Below, piece after piece: positions 58,183 through 64,000 of a stretch of 64,000 bases of DNA. This DNA comes from Diphasiastrum complanatum (taxonomy: Eukaryota; Streptophyta; Lycopodiopsida; Lycopodiales; Lycopodiaceae): positions 21,147,644 to 21,211,643 of the forward strand of contig CM055108.1 of the NCBI GenBank assembly GCA_029204225.1, written 5' to 3'. Positions within the stretch are counted from its first letter, which is position 1. Every line of letters begins with the position of its first letter. Under the pieces are notes generated by a model. It was not told the origin of the DNA and did not search any database. It saw only the letters and a program-made list of their open reading frames with translations. The position numbers and the translations under genes are program-made.

Positions 58183-59310
58183 TGTACTAGCAACAACTTT
58201 TTTTGTAATAGGATCATATATCCTATAAGCTTTCTTACTTTCACTATAACCAACAAAGATGCCTTTGAAAGAAGTGTCATCTTTCTTTTTCCTTGTTTCT
58301 AAAGGAATATTTACATAACAAGTACATCCAAAAACTTTCAAATCACTAAGATTTGGCTTTTTGCCAAACAATACTTCATAAGGTGTAAGTCCTTTAATGG
58401 CACTATTAGTCATTCTATTACAAAGAAAGTTTGCACATAAAATAGCTTCTCCCCAAAATGAAATAGGAAGAGATGCATCTAATCTCGTAGCTTTAGCACA
58501 CACACATAGTGTCCTATTCTTTCTCTCAGCTACTCCATTTTGTTGTGGAGTATATGTACAAGTAAACTCTCTCTTTATGCCATTAGTTTCACAAAACTCT
58601 TTAATCCTATTGGAGATGTACTCTCCTCCATTATCACTTTTAATACTTTCAAGCTATTATTAAGTTGCTTTTCCACAAGAGTTTTGAACTTTACAAAGGA
58701 CTCAAAAACTTCACTTTTCTTAGACAAGAGATAAACCCAAGAGTATCTTGATTTATCATCAATAAAAGTGACATACATAAGAGCTCCACCATTTGATTCA
58801 TGTGAAAATGAATGAACATCCGAGTGTATAAGGTCAAGAGGAGAGTTAGATCTTATCAAAGATCTCTTGAAAGGAAGATTATGAGATTTGGAGAGTCCAC
58901 AAGCTTCACAAAGCTTGCCACAATTGGATATGGTTTTGGGAAGTCCTCTTGCTAGCTCCTTTGTCACCATGGTCTCCATAGCTTTGTAGTTAGGATGACC
59001 TAACCTTTTGTGCCATAATTCCACTTGAGTGAGCTCCTCCCTTGCCATGTTCACACTTCCAACCATCACATTAGCATCCAATTTGAATAACCTCTCTTGC
59101 TTGAAACCACTAGCAATACATTTTTCATCTTTCAAGATAGAACATGCTCCATGCTTGAAATGTACATCTAATCCACTATCCATAAGTTGTCCTACACTCA
59201 ACAAGTTTTTTGTAATTGAAGGTACATAAAGAAAATTGTCTAGATCTACTTTTTTAGATGATCCTAGACATAAAGGAATGGATCCAACACCTACAATCTC
59301 ACATTCTTGA
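58182..59310 (-). pseudogene. Copia integrase, truncated by an LTR junction
   Basis: LLSVGQLMDSGLDVHFKHG and ELWHKRLGHPNYKAMETMV … CEACGLSKSHNL give the GAG-pre-integrase and zinc-binding parts. LIHSDVHS and VTFIDDKSRYSWVYLL carry the first Asp block. A frameshift disrupts the second Asp region near 58650; QQNGVAERKNRT (catalytic Glu) follows near 58545. The C-terminal part (FWGEAILCANFLCNRM … GCTCYVNIPLETRKK … GIFVGYSESKKAYRIYD) stops at KKVVAS, where LTR sequence begins. RT and RNase H are missing. Confidence 0.85.
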
Positions 59311-60390
59311 TCACTTGCAGTGAGGATGAATCTCGTAAGAAAGTAGATTATAAAAGTAGTCTTTTTGGTGAGTCATGTGAGAGCTTGCCCCACTATCAAT
59401 CCACCAAAAATCTTGATTAGATGTTTGTGGTGAGGATACCATCAAAGATAGATTGCCTTCTTCCTCCTCCTCAAGAACAAGATTGCCTTGATTGTTCTTC
59501 TCTTGGGCATTCTTCTTCTTGTAGCACTCAGATGCAAAATGTCCCTTTTTTTCACAAAAGAAACACTTTAGCTTCTTCTTGTCCTTCTTGATCTTGCCTT
59601 TCAAACTTGATGCTCCATCTTTGTTCTCCATCTCCATGTCTTGAGTCTTTTTGGATGGAAACTTCTTCTTCTTGTCTTTCAAAGAAAAGTTAGCCTTTTC
59701 ATCACCATCATTCAAAGATAAGGAACTCATCCTACTTTTGATATGAAGCATTCTACTCTCCTCACTAACAAGCACACTTTGAAGTTTTTCAATACTATGA
59801 AGTGAATCTTGAATAACAAAGGTTTGAACAAGATTGGAATAACCATCTCCTAATCCATTCAAAATGATTTGAACTAATTCATCATCTTTGATTTTATCAT
59901 CTATAGAAGACAACTCCTTATTCAAAGATTTGATCCTAAAGACATAATTTTGGGCACGTTCACTACTTCCTTTCATGATTTGAAGAATTTGATTCCTAAG
60001 CATGAGTATCCTTGAAGTGTTCTTGGATCCATAAATGGCTTTTAATGAATCCCATGCCTCTTTGAATGTGGTAAAAGATGAGATTTCTTTCAAAAGTTCA
60101 TTACTTACATTCATTTTTATGCAATGTAATGCAGCTCTACATCTCTTTTTGTACTTAACCAACTCAACTCCTCCTTGAGGTTCTACTTCCACCTCAAGTA
60201 CTATGTCATAAAGATCATGAAGTACAGGCAAAGACTCCATTCGAACTATCCAGGTAGCATAATTAGTGGATGTAAGTCTTTCACTAGCTTCAAGCAAAAA
60301 CCCACCCATTGATGCCATTTTTGAATGTGAAAAAGCACTAGAAACTCTTATGGTTTCTCTAAGAGATCTGAACCTAAAGTCTTCTAGCAA
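59311..60390 (-). pseudogene. Copia gag and protease (long open frame)
   Basis: A 359-codon frame contains a complete-looking gag: GGFLLEASERLTSTNYATWI at the start, the UBN2-type middle (ALHCIKMNVSNELLKEIS … AWDSLKAIYGSKNTSRI … LVQIILNGLGDGYSNLVQTF), a Lys-rich linker and the zinc knuckle CFFCEKKGHFASEC. The protease signature WWIDSGASSHMT keeps its catalytic Asp. The frame breaks near 59330, before integrase. The family-typical start is probably the Met of MASMGGF about 25 codons in. Confidence 0.88.
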
Positions 60391-60885
60391 TTTAGAAAGT
60401 TTATAGACTCAATCCTATCACTCATGGACCAATTTAGAATGATGGAAATTTAGATTCTAGTCTCAAACTTGCAAAATCACTCCTTAATCTATGATTTTTG
60501 GCAATTTCTCTCTTCAACCTCAACATACACTCAAAAAATAAGAGAAGATCAATTAGTGCACCTAATTCAAGCTTCAATTTTAATTTTGTGACTGATCTAA
60601 TCCAAGAACTAATCAAGGAATTAGATTCACTATAGAAAATGCTTGATTTTGCACCAAAAATCACTCAAATTGGGTATGTGAGTCAAATTCTACAAATTTT
60701 TGAAATTTCTCAGTCAAAACCGGAGCTGTATGGCCTCACACGTGTGAAAAGAGTTTCTACAGCCCACAACAAGATCTGGACCAAAAATTTTGAGGATAGC
60801 TATCAAATCCAACTCGCTACATAAAATTTGACTAGTGTTCAAAAAACTGCTAATTTTGGCTTTGATTTGGATTAACCCTATAAAA
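60391..60885 (-). other. Leader between LTR and gag; primer site not found
   Basis: AT-rich DNA where the 5' leader should be. No tRNA-iMet site is visible next to the LTR end at 60886; a TATAAAAGG box lies at 60879-60887 on the plus strand. The leader may be altered. Confidence 0.45.
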
Positions 60886-61693
60886 GGCAAAAAGTACAAA
60901 AAGGACCAAGAGTGGATCCTAATCTGATCCTCAAGAGGGATTGGTTGTCAGATTACTTGATCTATCAATCTACTTGAGATTAAGATCAATCTAGATCAAT
61001 TCTAGACACAAAATCCTAACAAGAACAATCATTAATTGAAGGTAGGTGTACTTTATGGTTTAACACGTGTGAAACACTATGTGAGTATGCACTCCAACCT
61101 GAAAATCAAGTACACATTGATAGAACCTTAAAACAATCAAAATAAATGTAGACAAATGGAGAGAATCACTCAAAATTGCCTCCAAAACCAAGATTGGTGT
61201 CTCACATTGATTATGGCCAAATAAGCCTCTATAGATACACTTTTTGAGCTCGAGGTACTGATCACGTATCAGATCTCACACGTGTGAGGATGCCTTGTCA
61301 CCATCATGCAATTTGACACTTGGATCAAAACTTTTCATTTTGGGCATTTTTGGTCTATTTTCCTACTATATGGAGATCTTCTGAAAGCAAAAACTCGCGT
61401 ACTTCAGCTATTTCCACACGTGTGAGCTGTCCTCTACACATGGGATGTGACACCTACTCAAAATATTTGGCTCATGCAATCATTAGATTGGTGCCATGTG
61501 TCATATCTCTAGAAAACTAGTTTTTGGCCATTTTAGCCACTAGAACTTGAATTAAATCATATGTACAACATATATGATTATGGTACATGAAAAGTACACT
61601 AGTTTTACACGTGGGAACAGGCTCCACACATGTGTGTCTATCCTATGTACAAGATTTTTGGCCTCTACCAAGCTTATTTTTGCATTTTTCACA
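60886..61693 (-). repeat. Full Copia LTR shared by two neighbouring elements
   Basis: On the minus strand it starts TGTGAAAAATGC at 61693, right after the purine tract of the element to its right, and ends GTACTTTTTGC near 60886, where the leader and gag of the element to its left follow. It carries several CACGTG-centred motifs (61275-61288, about 61414-61425, about 61605). Confidence 0.82.
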
Positions 61694-61704
61694 CTCCTCA
61701 AAAA
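61694..61704 (-). promoter_or_regulatory. Polypurine tract
   Basis: TTTTTGAGGAG on the minus strand lies directly before the LTR start at 61693. Confidence 0.65.
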
Positions 61705-61739
61705 TCTAGCTTGGTAAATCTAGCATAGATCTATCTATA

Positions 61740-63195
61740 ACTCCAAGAGCCAATCTTAATTTTATAAATGAATCTTTAGGCAATGCCCTGGTGAGTATAT
61801 CAACAATGCAATCTGATGATGAAACATGAATAAGCTTGATCTCCTTTGCTTGCACTTTCTCCCTCACGAAATGATGTGCAATCTCGATGTGCTTTGTTCG
61901 AGGGGAAGATTAAATTGTTTGCAAGTTGTTAAGCTGCTTGACTATCACAATATATGCATAGAATGTCTTCATCCTTGAACACATGTAGCTCCTCCAAAAG
62001 CCTTTTAAGCCAAAGAACCTCCTTTGTTGTTGTTGTCATAGCTTTATATTCGGATTATGTTGATGAAAGAGAGATGGTATCTTGCTTTTTGGAAAGCCAA
62101 GATATAGCTCCTCCACATAAGAATGTAGAAAATGCACTTATGGATCTTCTATCCATCTTGTCACCTACAAAACTTGAGTCTGAATATGCTCTCAAACAAA
62201 TATTAGTCCTTTCATAAACTATGCCAAAGTCTTTTGTAGCCGAGATGTACCTTAACACCCTTTTTGCTCCTTTCCAATGACACATTGATGGACTGTGCAT
62301 GTATTGACTCAACTTTCCAACACAAAAACTAAGATCTAGTCTAGTGATAGTTAAGTATATCAAGGAACCAATAAGCATTCTATAGGTAGTGATGTCCTCA
62401 AAGGATGCTTCATCACTTTCCTTAGAAGCTTTTACACTTAGTTCCATAGGAGTTTCAACTCCTTTACAATCAATCATGCCAAATCTTGCTAAGATTGATC
62501 TAGCATACTTAGATTGACATATGAAGGTAAAATCATTACTTCTAGTGACTTCTATTCCAAGTATAACTTTAAGAAGCCCTAGATCTACCATCTTAAATTC
62601 ACTAGACAAGGAAACTGTTACATTCTTGATGCCATCTAGATCATTTCATGTGAGTATAATGTCATCAACATATAAAATAAGATAATGATCTTTCCATCAT
62701 TACATTTGTAGTACAATGATGGTTCATAAGGACTCACAACAAATCCAACGGAAATAAGATAGGAATGCAACCTAGAGTACCATGCTCTTGGTGCTTGCTT
62801 GAGTCCATAAAGACTCTTCTTCAAGAGACACACCTTGTCTTCTTTTCTATCTTTGATGAAGCCCTCGGGTTGGCACATGTAGATTTCCTCTTCCAAGAAT
62901 CCATTCAAGAAGGCATTTGTCACATCAAGTTGGAAGAGCTCCCATTTGAAAGAAGTTGCAAGATATATGATTAATCTAATGGTCACAAGTTTTGCAACAG
63001 GTGCAAAGGTTTCATCATAATCTATGCCTTCGACTTGCAAAAAACCTTTTGCTACAAGTCTAGCTTGGTACTTATGAATGGAACGATCTTGATTATATTT
63101 CAATCTATATATCCATTTACAAGTAAGAGGCTTCTTTCCATAAGGTAAGTCAACAAGTTTCCAAGTTTGATTTTCCATTAATGCACTACAAGATC
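61740..63195 (-). pseudogene. Copia reverse transcriptase and RNase H
   Basis: From ENQTWKLVDLPYGKKPLTCK the frame has QLDVTNAFLNGFLEEEIYMC and LYGLKQAPRAWYSRLHSYL. The YVDD box region is shifted (ILFYMLMTLY in one frame), with a break near 62640. After that KYARSILARFGMIDCKGVET and GSLIYLTITRLDLSFCVGKL lead into RNase H, then AMTTTTKEVLWLKRLLEELH near 62040 and the end motif of the DILT type (61770-61800), in shifted frames. It ends just before the purine tract at 61704. Confidence 0.85.
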
Positions 63196-64000
63196 TACTG
63201 GGTATCATGATCATACAGCTTGTATGAATTATCAGATGAAGTATATCCAATCAAGATGGTCTTGAGACCTTGGAAGTCTAATTTCTTCCTCGTGTCTTTT
63301 GGGATCTCCGTGTAGGCAATGCATCCGAGCATTCTTAGGTTCTTCATAGAAGGCTTAGAGTCTGTCCACACCTCGTGGGGTGTCTTGCCTGAGAGGGCCT
63401 TGGTCGAACATATGTTCTAGACGTAAGTTGCAGTGGGTCGATCTAAATGGTTTCCTAGTCTGTTTACCAATTAGACAGTCTTGATAGACAGGTAACTCGA
63501 CTTTATCACGAGGATAGTCGAGATAAAAAATAATAGAATGTCGAGACATTTGTTGTACAACAACATGATTCAAGTGACCAAGTCTATAATGCCAAAGTAA
63601 ATTTTTATTTGCTTGAATAGAAGTACTGAGCACTTGACTAGAGGCAGAAAAGCAATGACTTATTCTATACTAGTATCCATGCATCTTTTCGAGTGCTAGG
63701 ATCTTGCTTGTCCTATCAACTACTTTGCATTGATCACATTCGAATTCTACTCTATGTCCTAGATCTGTGATCCTGCTTACAGAGAGCAGATTCGTAAATA
63801 AATTTGGTATATACAAGACTTTAGAAAGTAGCTTAGACTTATCATTTGCAAAGCTTTATCTTACAGTACCTTCACCTTTAATAGCTTGTGTGCTATTGTC
63901 ACCAAGGTTAACATATTTATTGGTACTGTAGGGTGTATAGGACTCGAAATAGCCAATGAGACTGGTCATATGCTGAGTGGCACCGGAATCTAGGAACCAA
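63196..64000 (-). pseudogene. Copia protease–integrase of another lineage, core deleted
   Basis: Read from the right edge: WFLDSGATQHMTSLIGYFES (protease, catalytic Asp kept), LLSVSRITDLGHRVEFECDQ, then LLWHYRLGHLNHVVVQQMSR (zinc-binding HH) and KQTRKPFRST. The frame then jumps to STKALSGKTPHEVWTD and LRMLGCIAYTEIPKDTRKKL, so the catalytic core of about 130 residues with the DDE residues is deleted near 63430. The integrase C-terminus ends at KLYDHDTQ and is joined near 63195 to the RT start of a different Copia type. The element extends beyond the window. Confidence 0.82.

Overview
The window is nuclear DNA of a land plant with a repeat-rich genome. The evidence is plant-type genes with GT-AG introns (a TAF8 3' part and a four-exon GT47 glycosyltransferase), a TTTAGGG-type repeat array, and many plant Ty1/copia, Ty3/gypsy and hAT relics. 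A fern or other non-seed plant would fit the DUF7869-like and ParB-like eukaryotic sequences, but that is inference; the sequence alone does not name the species. Only two loci look like ordinary functional host genes: the TFIID subunit at the left edge (1-893, +) and the exostosin-type glycosyltransferase at 24546-28263 (-). I estimate that well over half of the rest is transposon-derived or unassignable.

Layout. 1-2300: end of TAF8 and its 3' flank. 2309-7375: a complete but dead hAT transposon with an 8-bp target duplication, followed by a fragment of a second, related hAT on the other strand (7440-8205). 8.2-24.5 kb: very old Copia relics (11.3-12.6 and 22.1-23.0 kb), a non-coding LTR-element-like stretch with primer-binding site, leader stem-loops and polypurine tract (14.0-16.3 kb), and two long GA/CT microsatellites in opposite orientation. 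24.5-28.9 kb: the GT47 gene with a duplicated G-box/CCAAT module upstream. 29-38.9 kb: microsatellites, an inverted pair of LTR-like repeats, AT-rich DNA. 39-41.6 kb: rearranged Copia pieces in both orientations.

The most unusual part is 41.6-51.7 kb. A minus-strand gene relic with a ParB-like domain faces away from a plus-strand DUF7869-like gene relic. Between them lies an array of seven copies of a 12-bp motif in both orientations. A complete minus-strand Copia element (43876-49169, 5-bp duplication, two LTRs about 4% diverged) is inserted inside the DUF7869-like reading frame. That Copia copy itself carries about 265 bp of degenerate CCCTAAA telomere-type repeats inside its pol frame, bounded on the coding strand by GT and AG.

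52.5-64 kb: a Copia 3' end, a gypsy relic with tRNA-Asp-type primer site and integrase, a 46-bp-arm hairpin plus a 71-bp tandem duplication, an unidentified decayed ORF, and a chain of minus-strand Copia elements that share an LTR and have internal deletions. A recurring theme is in-frame TAG stops where a CAG glutamine codon would fit, as expected from decay of CHG-methylated transposon DNA.
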